Below, in pieces: positions 11,430-23,600 of a stretch of 64,000 nt of DNA (position 1 is the first letter of the stretch; each line of letters starts with the position of its first letter). Origin of the DNA: Diospyros lotus (taxonomy: Eukaryota; Streptophyta; Magnoliopsida; Ericales; Ebenaceae). Both the position numbers and the translations under genes were made by a program. Below the pieces are notes generated by a model that had not been told where the DNA came from, searched no databases, and worked only from the letters and a program-made list of their open reading frames with translations. The stretch spans positions 16,378,616 to 16,442,615 of the forward strand of contig NC_068338.1 of assembly GCF_014633365.1 (NCBI RefSeq). Reading direction: 5' to 3'.

Positions 11430-11615
11430 ATGACAGATTCATCATCTCAATCATTCTTCAGGAGGCACTGGGAAGGGTATAAAGAGTTCTGGAGCGAGAG
11501 GTTTTCGTTCCTGGACAACTATTCGAGATTCGTCAAGCGCGACAATCTCCTCCCCTCTTGGTCAGATGCCGACGTCCAGGAGTTTATCGCTTCCGATCCC
11601 GTCCACGGCCCCACG
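11430..11615 (+). CDS. SDH6: SDH6 exon 1
   Basis: 62 codons, ending in phase 0 at ACG|GTATTC. It carries the conserved soluble N-terminal part including SDPVHGPT. The ATG at 11430 is chosen because the upstream in-frame sequence is the GA-repeat leader. Confidence 0.85.
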
Positions 11616-14600
11616 GTATTCCTTTCCTCTATATCACATCTTTCTTTTCGTTATTTTTTCAATCTGCAAATTGCGCAGCTCGTTTGATCCTTTCTCCTTT
11701 GGTGTGTGATTTCTGTTGTTAGCTTTATTGAACCTGATGGTTAGGTGTCATGCGATGAGGTGTTTCTAGTTGGCTTGCATTGTTTTGCTCTTTTCATTTC
11801 TACTTTTTTTGACATTGTTAGACTTGTATAGCCTGTTTATCATGGAATATTTGTGAGAACTTTGAAGGCACATGACATAATAAAGGGTATTTCACGACAC
11901 CCCAAAGGAGTTACCTCCTTGTCCAGGTCCTTGTGGTCCTTAACTATTCAGGCGTATTTTTTCTGTCCCATCTCCTTGGGCAGCCACCATATTGCTTCTT
12001 TAATCGCATAGTTTCATGTAAATTAAGTTTTCCCTAGTTAAAGGGGCTTTGTAATTCATATTCAACACAGGGTTATTAAAGGCACGCCTAGGCGCAAGGC
12101 CCACCTTTGTTCCTGGAATGGTTCCAGGCAGGCGCAAACTAGCCAGTCACGCCTAGGCGTGCCGAGGCCCAACCTTGGGCTTAGGTGCGCCTGGCCTTTT
12201 TTTTAAAACTGTTTTTAGGGTTTATATTTTATTGTTTATTACTTTATTTAATTTTTTTTTACTGTTTAGGGTTTATATTTATTGTTTCAACTCCAAAATT
12301 TGACAATGATTAAAAGAGCTACTACTTCAAATGCTCCAATTGAATTTGAACTTGATGAAGATGGAGAGGGAGATGATGTGGAAGAAGAGGGTATTGGAGA
12401 TGATGCTTCTAATGATGAGAAATGTTTGATATTGACGATGAGGATGATTTTTAGATTATTTAAAATGCATAATTAATTAATCTTAATTAAGATTTAAGAC
12501 CTATAAATTGTTTAAGATTTAATTTAAGTTAACTTAAAAACTCTCAAATTTCATCTTTTGACATTTTTTACTGTTCTTTTCATTATATATATATGTATGC
12601 CAACAATAGATTTTAAAATTTCTTACAAAGTTTTTAACTTTTGTGATGCTTATACGTGGGTTGCTGAAATAAGATTACAAAGTTTTTAACTTTTGTGATG
12701 CTTATATGCGAGTTGCTGAAATAAGATAGGATGTGCTATGCTAAAATTTATTGGCATTTAACTTGTTTTAATATATTTTTTTATTTAGTATATGTTGAAT
12801 TTTTTTTAATTTTCTTGATAACATACTTGTGAATATGTTTTTAGGAGTTAAAACTTATTTTATACCTTATTCTTTAACTAGGATATATATATATATATTT
12901 AATTATATATATATTTAGTTAGAATGCGTCTAGTTCCACCAGGCGTGCGTCTCGCCTTGCACCTTAGTCTCCAACACCTTTTTGTGCCTTAGTGCTCCTT
13001 GGGCCTTTAATAACACTGATTCAACTAGATGAGCTTGATATGGCACTTATTTCTCTAGCATTAATGCCTGAAACACATTAAGCAACACTCTATGGGCAAG
13101 GGTCCTACCTTTATATATATGGTCTTTCACTTGGATTCCAATTCTCTCCTATTGTTGTTGAATCCTTTTTCTCAACTATGAGAACTTTTGTTCCTTACAA
13201 TTTAGCTTGACCTTTTAGGTGGTCACCTCCCTCATTGTGGGTTCTTAACAAATAGTTGGTTGTAACTAAATTGGATTGGTAACTATTTTTGTTGGTATGC
13301 TTGATCATTATAATGTTTTTGTCTTAACTTATATTTAGATATAACTCCCACAATCCTTTAGTGTTTGGTTGTTTAGTTCATTCCTAGGAATGTTGTACTA
13401 AAGCTGGATTTGGTTCCCTCCTAAAGAGGTCTATCATAACCAGGGTAGTCATGAGCGAAAGGTGCCCTTAAGGCATTATGAACCTTTTATCACCTGAGGC
13501 ACTAAAAAAGCGCTTGCTTGACCGAAGTAAGGCGCTAAATTTCAAAAATTAATAAAAAATATATTTAATACAAAAAATAATCGGACAATATACTATATAA
13601 CATTAACACATAAAATAAGTTACATAACAAATGTTCAATATTTATATAAAAAAACAATGTTAAATACTTATAGGAAAGCAAACAAACATACAATATAATA
13701 TAAATATTCACACAAAAATTATAAGTGACATAATTTATGTAAAGTCATATAATATATAATCTTAACATAAAAACAATATTATATATGACGTTATAAGTTA
13801 CGCTGTTATAGGCCCATAGTTGTGGCAAACATATATAAATCTTTTGTTGCAAATATTAACAGAGTATTGACTAAAAGTCTAAAGCAAAATATATATCATA
13901 GAACAAAACAGTAACTGTCGAGCACAATTAGCAGACTGAAAAGTTAAAAACACTACTGAGAAACAGTGCAAGAGTGACTAAAAAGCAACATTGACAGCAT
14001 ACAACACAAGGAGGAGCCAAGTGCGTCTGCTTTTCTTATTTGTTTTTTCATTTCCTCTCATTTTACTCTTCCTATTACACTGAGACCTTTCGCATTCCTT
14101 CTGCAGATGGCCCTTCACTTTCCTTCAACTTTTCTTCTGATTCTGATTCATTACAGCCTAGGCAAGCACTTGTGGTGTTTGATGCCTCTGCAGAGGTGGT
14201 TGCCTAGGTGGTGCCTGAGTGAAGGAACCTTGCCTAGCAGTAGTCGAGGCACTTCGCTGGTGCCTTGCGTCACCCAAGTGCCTATGCAAGCCAAGCACTT
14301 GCCTTTGACTAGACTGGTCATAACCATACATTGAAGCATGCTTTGGTGTGAGTCTTAGTCTATGAAGCCAAACACTTCATCAAGGGAAAGATACAACCTC
14401 TACATTTTACGGACATAGACTTGTGTGCCACCCTTGGAATCATTATGTAGCATGCCCTGTGCTTGCTTTTTTTTTTTTTTTTTTTTTCTGTAATACATGC
14501 AGTTTGTTTGTACACTGGGGACATATTGTCAGAATCTTGGGGACAGACATATTTTAAAATTGGATGTCACTTGACATGCTTGGGTGTTTATAATGCAATT

Positions 14601-17600
14601 TTGACCCTTTTTTTTTTTGACAATAACAAATAGATGGGGTTGTAAATAGAATTAGTCTCAGTTAATGTTGGAAGCAGTTGAAGTGAACTATTCTATGTGA
14701 AGCAGCAGTGCTTTGTTCTTCGGCCTTTTATCTTTGTTCTCTACTTCGCATTCTTTTGTGTTTCTATTTGACATAATGATGGTTATTCTGTTTGATGAAG
14801 TGACAATTTTATTTGCCCTGTTCTCCTTTTTGCCCATTTTTTTCTTTTTCCCCTTTTTATCATTTTTATGGTATGTGAATGTTATTTGAATGATATATTG
14901 TGTTGTATTTTTATTATTTGTGTTTAGATCTTTATTTGTTTACATCTTAATCCCAAACACACCATGCTAAGATCAAAATCAGTAGCTACTGAGAAATATC
15001 TTAAAAGATATATATATATATATATATATTTTTTTTTGGGGGGGGGGGGGGGGGTGGTGGGAGTGGTAAGATTTGCAAACTGAGAGGGCATTTTTTTCCT
15101 ATTATGGTGGTCCTTCTCTCTGGTTATGTTGTAGGATGCACTGCCTTTTAAATGCTTTTACATAATTTAATTTCCTCCTTTTTCCTCAGCTGAGAACAGC
15201 TCGTGAAGCTGCAAAATACGGTTCTGCTGGTGCTGTTATCGGAGCAGTTTCAACTGCAGCTGTTGCTTGGAAATATTCGAGGAGTCTGCATGGTACTGTG
15301 GGCTATTTTCAGTATCTATTCTGCTTTTCTTTCTCTCTCTCTCTATCCCCCTTTTGATAGGTACCTTTTGTTTCTGCTGATATTCCACATAAATCTGTAA
15401 CTGTGATTTATTGTTTATTTATATACCATTTTTCTATACCCAAGTAAAATATGAGCACTGATAGAAGGCTATGCAGATGGAAGTAAATGCTCTTGATATG
15501 AGCTAAGCTTAGGATACAGTCCCTTGCCAATCCTTGGTCAATCCCATTGGCAGCAAATGGATTTATGTTGTCAAACTTCAATCTGATGGGTCATTGGATT
15601 GATATGAAAGACTTGTGGTTCTTGGTAATAGGAAAGAATGTGGTATTGACCACAACAAGATGCTTGTCCTTCATTGAGAGCAAAAATAATAATATAAAAG
15701 ATAAGTCAATCTTCTATCTATTAGTTTAAATATTTTAGATGAGATGGTGGTTGATAATTCACGTGGTATTAGAGCAGACAAAAGTATTGAGTTTAACTCA
15801 CTGCAACCCAATATTTCATTAGTTGCACCTGTTTGGACCAATTACTCAATGAAGTGTGGCCACATGTAGGGGTGTGTTTAAGAGTGAAAATAATAATATA
15901 AAAGATAAGTTTTTGGATGAGATGGAATTAGAAAATGCAGTCCTATATAGTGATCCCAAATAAGGAATTTACATGTGGCTTCTACCAAGTACACCAAGGT
16001 TTTCTCCTCAGGATGTCTGTCATTTGAAAAGGTTTGCATGTGGGTGGAAATGACCTCTTAGGGCATGGTTTGGAACATAGTTGCTAGGATAATGGTATGC
16101 TAGGGGTTGTGGTACAAGGTCAGGGATGGGGTTTGTAACTTAGTATGATATGTGGTGTATGGGGCTAGGCTTAGTCAGTATGTTATTTGGGGTTGTGGTA
16201 CGTTTTAAACTTTTACTTGGGTTGATGTTAAATTTATACTAACCGAATTATATTTTCATGTTTTTTAATAGAAATTAATACTTTTATCAATGTTTAACTT
16301 CTTTTTTTTGAATAAGGTATAAATTTATTTACCATAATTGGTAGGCCTAAGAAAATGGGCCAAAATAAATGAATGTATCTATACCCTCTCTTTCAGATGC
16401 AACATTAATCACAGGAGATGAAGAGACAACAGTATGTTAACGTTTTTTCAGATGCAACATTAATCATAAGAGATGAAGAGACAACAGCCTGCAAAAGGTT
16501 AATGCAGCATTTATCATGGATAGAAGATGAAGAGACAACAGCATGCAAATGTGAAGGTGAATAAAAGATAAGAATATATTATAGAAGAACAAAAAATTGA
16601 CGAGTAGAGGGAAGAAGTTGAAAGTCCTCTGTTTTTGATCAGCAGACTGTTGTCATCTTCTTCTTTGATGTTGTTGAGCAGTGGACTGTTGTTGAGAAGC
16701 AGATTGTTTTCAACTTATTTTTTGTTGTCATCAAGCAGCGGACTGTCTCTTCTTCTTCTTCGTTATTGTCTTACGCTTGTTTTCTATTTATCTCTCCCAC
16801 TCTGACTCTCTCCCTGTCTCTTTCTTTTCCTATTGTTGTTTTGGATATGTGGGTTGAAATGCTGGATTGTCATTTTTGGCAATCTAGTTCATGACCCAGA
16901 GCAACAGACAAATTGGGATGTTTGACCCAATTCGCTGTTCCAAGGGTGGTACCGTGACCATGGCATCCATGGTCCGGAAGACACTTTTTCAGCTTCCCAT
17001 TGTGCCAAGTCAGTATGATTCTTCCTCATTTCTTCACAATACATTGAAGGATATTCTTCTCCTTGTTTATTTGCTTGAAATCATTATAAATGGTTCTGAT
17101 TTTCCAGTGGTTAATAAACTTTAAAGTTTTTTTCCTATATAAATTCATCTGAAAGATCTTGGTCCTTTCACTTCACTTTTATTATTTTGTTTTTTTATTT
17201 TTGGGGTGGGGGAGGGTTGAGGATCAGGTTGGAGATGCATAGTAGTAGTAATGGTCTCTTGAATAAACATAAGCATGCAAAAGATGAAGGGTTGGGTTAG
17301 AAGACTCCACTCTTGTTGATAACACCTTTAGAGGTTAACATCAAACACCGAAAAGATGAAGGGGATCTTTTTCCTGATCCTACGCTATATTGGAAACCTG
17401 TAGGCAGCCTTTTAAATTTAACTATCAGTCAACCTGACATCCCCTATGTTATTCATCTAGTTCAGTTATGTCTTCTATTTGGCATCTTCTCATGGTTTTG
17501 CTGTCACATTATTTGGTGCCTCTAGTTCTACCCTTGGATTATCTTTTTCTATGCAAAATTCCCTTAATCTTGCTGCCTGCAGTGATGCTGATAGGGCCGG

Positions 17601-18859
17601 GTGTCTTGGCATGTGTTGCTCTACAGCAGGCTCATTTATGTAACTTACTGATGCTTTGATTTTGTGGGATTGCAATAAACAAGTTGTGGACGAGATAAAA
17701 GGTTTGAGTACTAAGCTCAAACTGAGGAGAAACATGTTGGACTTCAAAGGTTTCAAATTGAGCTGGTCTAAATTGTATATATGAAATGTAAGTTTAGACT
17801 GTTTTAATACAAATAGAAGTGTGAATGTTATTGTGAGACTTGAAAATCAAGTTATTCCAAGAAAAGACCAATCCAAATATCTTCTGTCAATTATTTTTTT
17901 TTAAAAAACAGAAGATTATTGAGAAGACTGGTTATAAGACCAGTTTTCATATCCCAGATTATAGCTGGGATGGAGATGTTATAGTGAACGTGCTGATACA
18001 GGAAAAGGGAGAGTTAAAAGCGAGGGCTCTTGGCGAAGACACTCAAACCTAGTTGTCCTCAAGCTATTCCCTTGAGCAAAGCAACCCTTGATGACTAATT
18101 ACCCCAGGAGCACCTGAACTTAGAAGCATTGTTCTGGTGTGCGAACAATTGTTCTCAAGAGTGAACCACCTCTAGAGCCAATTGCTAAGAAGGGCTTTCT
18201 TGAAAAGCTTTGTCCGAAGGATGCTTTTTTGTTTTTGCAATTAACCAGTTGTGTGCTAAATTCATCCTTCAGTCAGACCCCCTCCCCTGCCGGCCCCCGC
18301 CATGGGGGGGTGCTTGCAAAATCTCTTTGAATCTTTTTGTAATTTCCGAGGGTTATCGTCTTTGGGATACATTTTTCTTAAATGCAGATGATAAGTTATT
18401 TGGTGTTTGTCTTTGGTAGTAAAACTTGCATATATAGTTTCAGTTGTTAACAACAGTTTACATATGTGTATGCACCTCGTGGAGAGAGGGATTCAGTGGT
18501 TGAGCAGGCAACCATAATGTGGTTCACTGATTATGTATATAAATAGTTTGCATCTACAGGGAAATATCTTGCAAACTTGTTTTCTCATTGGCTTCCATTT
18601 CTCATCACACATTGGTTCGTTCTTGGTATTCCCTAAAAATTAGATGCAATTGCTGGAAAATGAGAATCTTGCCGACTGACCTTTTTTTTTTTTTTATTTG
18701 GCAGGTGCCGCACTGTCCTTTGGTGCAGGAGCTGTGTTTGGTTGGACATTTGGACAGGAAGTAGCAAATCATGCGCTGCAACTCTACAGGTTGGATACCA
18801 TGTCTGCACAGGTTAAGTTCTTGGACTGGTGGGAAAAGAAATGCGCTGAGCGGGCTTAG
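11430..18859 (+). CDS. SDH6: Succinate dehydrogenase subunit 6 (plant complex II), three exons
   Basis: Exons 11430-11615, 15190-15292 and 18705-18859 join in frame through GT..AG introns of about 3.6 and 3.4 kb and encode 147 residues. The protein starts MTDSSSQSFFRRHWEGYKEF, with the HWEGYKEFW, FLDNYSRF and EFIASDPVHGPT motifs I recognise from the plant SDH6 family (Arabidopsis At1g08480). It then has two glycine/alanine-rich hydrophobic segments (about residues 72-90 and 98-117, the second with GAGAVFGWTFGQE) and ends VKFLDWWEKK plus a few residues. SDH6 is a small plant-specific accessory subunit of mitochondrial succinate dehydrogenase in the inner membrane. No classical cleavable presequence is evident, as usual for the family. 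An AATAAA polyadenylation signal lies at 18900-18905. All three exons are intact, so the gene should be functional. Identification rests on remembered family motifs. Confidence 0.88.
12068..13018. mobile_element. hAT-type nonautonomous element in SDH6 intron 1
   Basis: The termini CAGGGTTATTAAAGG and CCTTTAATAACACTG are inverted repeats (14 of 15 positions), and the flanking 8-mers ATTCAACA (12060) and ATTCAACT (13019) match at 7 of 8 positions, as expected for a hAT insertion. Just inside the ends lie CGCCTAGGCG-type GC-rich subterminal motifs. An acidic open frame at 12282-12476 might be a degenerate transposase tail, but I cannot confirm it. The element is spliced out with the intron. Confidence 0.75.
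13441..14316. mobile_element. Second hAT-type nonautonomous element in SDH6 intron 1
   Basis: It starts CAGGGTAGTCATGAGCGAAA and ends TTTGACTAGACTG, giving CAG..CTG ends like the preceding element. The flanking 8-mers ATCATAAC (13433) and GTCATAAC (14317) match at 7 of 8 positions. GC-rich motifs such as GGCGCT and TGCCTAGG sit near the ends and an AT-rich core between. The core at 13640-13935 is homologous, in reverse orientation, to 61660-61900, so both belong to one family. Confidence 0.7.
14467..14487. repeat. Poly-T tract (21 T)
   Basis: Homopolymer in SDH6 intron 1, just downstream of the second hAT element. Confidence 0.9.
15008..15054. repeat. TA microsatellite followed by a 17-G run
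   Basis: (TA)n, then T8, then an uninterrupted run of 17 G (15038-15054), in SDH6 intron 1 about 135 bp before exon 2. Confidence 0.9.
15190..15292 (+). CDS. SDH6: SDH6 exon 2
   Basis: Follows a TTTCCTCAG acceptor and encodes LRTAREAAKYGSAG and the first hydrophobic segment through WKYSRSLH. It ends after the first base of a glycine codon at CATG|GTACTG. Confidence 0.85.
16390..16550. repeat. Three imperfect copies of a roughly 50-bp tandem repeat
   Basis: The phrase CAGATGCAACATTAATCA..AGATGAAGAGACAACAG recurs at about 16396, 16450 and 16503, with the third copy more diverged. It lies in SDH6 intron 2. No known element is recognised around it. Confidence 0.75.
17293..17720 (+). pseudogene. 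Copia reverse transcriptase/RNase H remnant in SDH6 intron 2
   Basis: Broken + strand frames read PLEVNIKHRKDEGDLFPDPT, LYWKPVGSLLNLTISQPD and then CSDADRAGC, the signature of the Copia polymerase end and RNase H (normally TPLEVN, LVGSL-YLT..RPDI and SDADWAGC). The WAGC tryptophan is changed and stops interrupt the frame. No LTR is attached. It is a decayed fragment with no coding role. Confidence 0.75.
18705..18859 (+). CDS. SDH6: SDH6 exon 3 and stop
   Basis: Follows a long T-tract and GGCAG acceptor. It completes the split glycine codon and encodes the second hydrophobic segment (GAGAVFGWTFGQE) and the C-terminal VKFLDWWEKK motif. TAG stop at 18857-18859. Confidence 0.87.
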
Positions 18860-20575
18860 GTCGTTAAGAATGATGGTGAATGGAACTTTGTCTGGTCTGA
18901 ATAAAGTTAAATTGCTTGCCTGCTTGCTGAATTAGCAATTGCAGTGTTGGGTGAGCTGGTTTTAGCTTTTGTATTTTGTGTGCCCCAGTGGATTGTTTTG
19001 AAATGGGCTAAACTGCTTGTTAATCTCAGCTTTAGACGCCCTTCATCAACCTTCCTTGAACCATTTTCTTCTTGAGGTAAACCTACTTTTTGTGTTCATC
19101 GTATATAGACTACTTTCAGGCACAATATTTTTGAATTTATTTAGAATAATTTGTTTGCTGCCCTTTTAGTTCTTTCCAATCTGCTTTTTATCCTAACCTG
19201 GCTTGGCATGTTCCAAAAGACAAGGAGATAAAGATATATAAATATATATTACTAGAATATTATATAGATTTTCATCTTTGTTTCATCTTTTGTCCCAAAT
19301 GGGTTGATTATGATGTATCACAATGGCCCAAGCTGCCTTCGTCAGTATCAACTACTGTGCTCCAACTTCGTTTTTAGGCAGCAATGACAAATTTCCATCT
19401 TGACCCTAAAAGCAAAAAAAAGGGCCTTGGGGGAAAGGAAAGGAAAGGAGCTTTTCTGTTCGATTATATTAGAAAATTTTATGATATTGGAGCATATTTT
19501 TATTTTATACAACACCAAGTGTTAATATATAACATCAAGTATTGATATACAACATCTTATGTTATATAATACATTTTTGCATGTACAAAATACTCTTTAT
19601 ATTGTATGAGGTATTAGTGTTCTAGAAGTAGAAGTTCCCGCTTGGCTTGTTAATTTCTGCAAAATGGCTTTGACTAAATTTATTTGATATAAATTAACCA
19701 CTTTTTTTTTTTTTTTTTATTGTTTTGACAAATCAGACATAACCAAAAAGATACTGTCAATAAAGCCAACTTGACAATCTCACCCCTTGCTCCATTTCAT
19801 TAGAGACATATAGACGTGCATTGGCACATTCCCAGTCTATCTTGCAAAAACACAAAGCTAAGTTTGTATTTAAGGTCTTTAATTTTGAGGTCACAAATTA
19901 ATCATGTTATAATATCACATTAAAATATAAGACCTAAAATTTCAGCATATATATATATATATATCTATGCACGAGCACACAACCTAAGCTAAGCTGTTGG
20001 ATTGCGTACATCATGTGCAGAAATTAGACTTGAGAGGACGAGGGTGGTCTGACAAAAGATTAACCAAAATTGTGAAAAATTAAAAAAAAAAAAAAAAACT
20101 CTAGAATTCGTTTTTCACTAATTTTTTTATTGTCAATAATAAGCATCCCCAAAAAGTTATGATGAAGTTCCTTTTAGCTATGAATTTAAAAGAAGATCAA
20201 AACAGGTACACTTCAACTAGTATTTACCACAAGTGTTAATACAACAAGAAGGGAGTACCGCCAAATAAGCATTTTATTCCATCAGATCTTTACATTGAGG
20301 GCCACTCTTCTCATCCACAAGCCTTGCTAGGACATCATGCTTCTTCCAGATTCAACTTCACAGTAAGTGATGAAAATCCAATTTCAATTGCAGCTACAGG
20401 TAAAGCTGCTTCAACAACAGCAGATTTAACTCATAAGCTCCCCTCCGCAAACAAAATGGTGATGGAGATGGAGGAACGCAGATCATATTCCAAGCTACAA
20501 CTTTAAATCACCCCCTCCCCTCATTTATGTAGTAGACATGTCCAAGACCCAAAAACTAAAATCATTTTCTAAAGC
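18860..20575. other. 3' regions between two convergent genes
   Basis: Contains the SDH6 3' UTR with AATAAA at 18900-18905 and, from the other side, the VPS3 3' UTR. No other gene is seen. The 60-codon open frame at 20324-20506 lies where the VPS3 3' UTR is expected and has no family features. TA, A and T runs are present (19955-19975, 20079-20098). Confidence 0.6.
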
Positions 20576-20668
20576 TCATCGAGTCACCATCCATCCCGCT
20601 TTAAACATGGGGTCTTGCTTGAAGTCCCGACCTGTGATGGATTTGGACTCACCCAAGCGACGAAAACA
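20576..20668 (-). CDS. VPS3: VPS3 last exon
   Basis: 31 codons after a TTCTACAG acceptor. It begins with the fourth cysteine of the CX2C..CX2C motif, so the intron splits that motif, and ends GWMVTR followed by TGA (20578-20576). Confidence 0.85.
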   Translation of the reverse strand, partial: CFRRLGESKSITGRDFKQDPMFKAGWMVTR

Positions 20669-23600
20669 CTGTAGAAGAGCTAATTTTCAGTCTTCTTTTT
20701 TTTTTTTTCTTTAAAGAACAAATACACAGGGATAAAGCAAAGAGACAGACAGTAATATCACTGACCTTGTAACAAACAATGGTATCATCTGGGTACATTG
20801 CAAATAGCTTTGTCCCAAGGCGGGCATGACAAGAATCACAGAGGCTCTCCTCATTTATCTGCACATGCCTTGATCTTTCCTCCAATCTTCCCAAACTCGC
20901 GTCAATCTCCATAGCACGAGATAGGTTATGTACAATCTGTACAAAGGAGTTGAGATAAAACTCAAGTCAAACCCTAAGACAACAGAAATTAACTTCTGGT
21001 CTGCTAAAGTTGGACTAAGTAGGCATCTTGTCGTACAACCCTAATACTGGAAAAACACTCATAAAATGAAAAAAGTTGGGAAATGGACTTAGTAAAACTC
21101 AGCTAAATTGAAGCCACCAATGAAATTCAGAACAAAGGTAAGTGCATGATTCCCAATGGCCCCCCTCCACCTCCTATTCACTTCCCTCCTCTACCACCAA
21201 TATGAACAGAAATGTTGTAAGCATGCCATTAGATCATTCATATTAATTTCTCTTGCAAAATGGAGAGCCACATGACTCTGGTAATCCCAAAACAATGATG
21301 ACAATGGCACATACTGGGGGCAACGAAGTTGCCTCATCTTCAAACATCAACTAAGTAATAAAATATGTTCCCACCTGAACGGCACCGAACTGTCTTCTGA
21401 ACTCCAACAGGGCAAAGAAACATCTAAACAAGCTACTGGTACGAGTTCCATTTTAGTTGTCAATCTCTTAGCAGTTTTAAATACCAGTTGATTTGTAGAT
21501 AAAATAATAAAACCGTAAAGCCTATTACCATGGAAAAACTGTAAAATAAACTGAACTTATTATGAAGTCATATCAGCTGTTGAAGGGAAGTAGAGGTTCA
21601 CGTTTTATATTAAGAATTAAAAATAGCACTTGCCAAAAATAAAAGAGAAGAATTTTCCAACTCAAAAATAGCATTACATATCCAAGTTTACAGAGTAAAA
21701 ATATGTCCAGAAATTGCATATCTATGGGACAGACATGGTGATCCATAAATTGGTGGTCTGGTCTGTCATAAATCGGGGAAAACATAAATGGTGGAAACCA
21801 TTTTTTTCCTGGACCAAGAAAACATTTTTTTGCTTCACAAATCATCTCATTTTAAGACTCACAACACCAAGAATATACCTTGCATAAGTCAAGACACGTG
21901 AGATACACTTTCTTGGACACTCCATGCCATGAGACACATCCCCTTTGATTTACCCTTCTAAATTCCTAGAATCTGGAATGCTTCATTCGCTTTGGGAATA
22001 CACATGAAACATAGTGTAAGTTTAAAGAGAATAACTTTGTATTCAGTATCTAATTAAGAATAGAATTTAAATATTAATCCCTCTGCCTGTAGTAGACTTT
22101 TCAAACCAAAACCTTAGTAGTAGTAGATAGAATTTTTTAAAATGGAAATCTGGTCCTTTTGTTCCATCCTTCTACTTTGCAATGTGGAAAATAAAAATGA
22201 TTTAAAGCTATGATATATTCAAATATAAAAAATATATTTCTACCATGAAAACAAAGCCATGTTAGGTAGGATTTCTCAACTGCTATCATTTAAAGAGATT
22301 AGGATTTCTAGAGAACCATTTTTTAGTAGAATAGCACACTACCTAGTAGTTTCCTTCTGTTGAAGAAAGATAAGATGAAAAAGAATGGAATTTTCAAGTT
22401 GTTGTGTTTGAATAGAAGTTGAAAGGTGATGAGATGATAAGGAATATTTGAAACTAAAGAGATGAGAAGATGAGAAGATAATGTGGTTCCATAAAAATAG
22501 GATAAAACTACCACTTAAGTTTAAATTCTACCCTATCTATCTGTAACATGTTTGAACTTGTATTTTGTACTCTATCCCTGTATTTTAGGAGCAATCGTTG
22601 CTAAGCTCTTGTATATGTATCCATTCTAAACTCAATACAAAGTGAGAAAACAAGTTGATTTGTTAGTCTCCAATTCTACCTAAGTTATTCCAACTTAGGT
22701 TAGTTTGTTCTTGGTATCAGAGCCATCAATCTAGTGGTTGAATACCTTATCCTTCTCATTCAACGAACTGTAGTATTCATAATGGCCAGCAATCCATCAG
22801 CTAGTGAAACCTCCACCACCGGTCCTACACCCACTAGAACCACACAAGTTCAGGCTGTTCCAATCTCTCTGGACAGCCATCCCCTTCAAATGACACAACA
22901 TAAGCTGAATTGGACTAATTTTTGAGAATGGTCTCAATCAGTTTTGTTGGTTATCAAAGGAAAAAGAAAAGTGGGATACTAAAGCAGTAACTTATGAAGT
23001 CTAGGATGCCGATAATTCAATTGTTATGGCTTGGCTTATTAATTCTACGGAGCCAAAGATAGGCTGGACTTATCTTTACTACAAGATAACTAAGGAGGTT
23101 TGGGAGGTAGTACAAGCACTCTATTCTGATATGGAGAACACTACTCAGTGCTTTGAAATTTGGTCTACCATTCGAACAATCAGTCACGGTAATCACTCGG
23201 TCACTGAATACTATATAACATTTTGACTGAACTATAACAGGAGATGGACTTGTTTTACAAAATTAGATGGGAGGGCACCAAAGATGGAGTCAAGTACAAT
23301 AAAGTGGTGGAGAAAGAACAAGTGTTTGACTTCCTTCATGGACTCAATTCTGACCTAGATGAGGTTTGAGGAAGATTACTGGGAACTAAACCATTTCTGT
23401 CTATCTGAGAGGCATTTGCAGAGATAAGATGAGAGGAAAGCCGCAAGAAGGTAATGTTGAGTTCTTTCTCTACTAATGAGAATAACACCCAAAATTTAGC
23501 CCTTGTTACTTCCAAATTGAAACCAACACCACTAGGTGGTGAACCTCAACGAGACAAACTGTGCTGTGATCACTGTCATAAGTCTTATCATACAAAAGAC

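Noticed and set aside
11259..11687. 142-codon frame read through the GA leader into intron 1 as a longer protein
   Set aside because: The part before 11430 is leader sequence and the part after 11615 is intron. Only 11430-11615 shows family conservation.
12282..12476. Acidic 64-codon frame as an independent gene
   Set aside because: Lies wholly inside the hAT-type element in SDH6 intron 1. At best it is a transposase remnant.
17490..17756. 88-codon - strand frame in SDH6 intron 2
   Set aside because: Shadow of the + strand Copia RNase H remnant.
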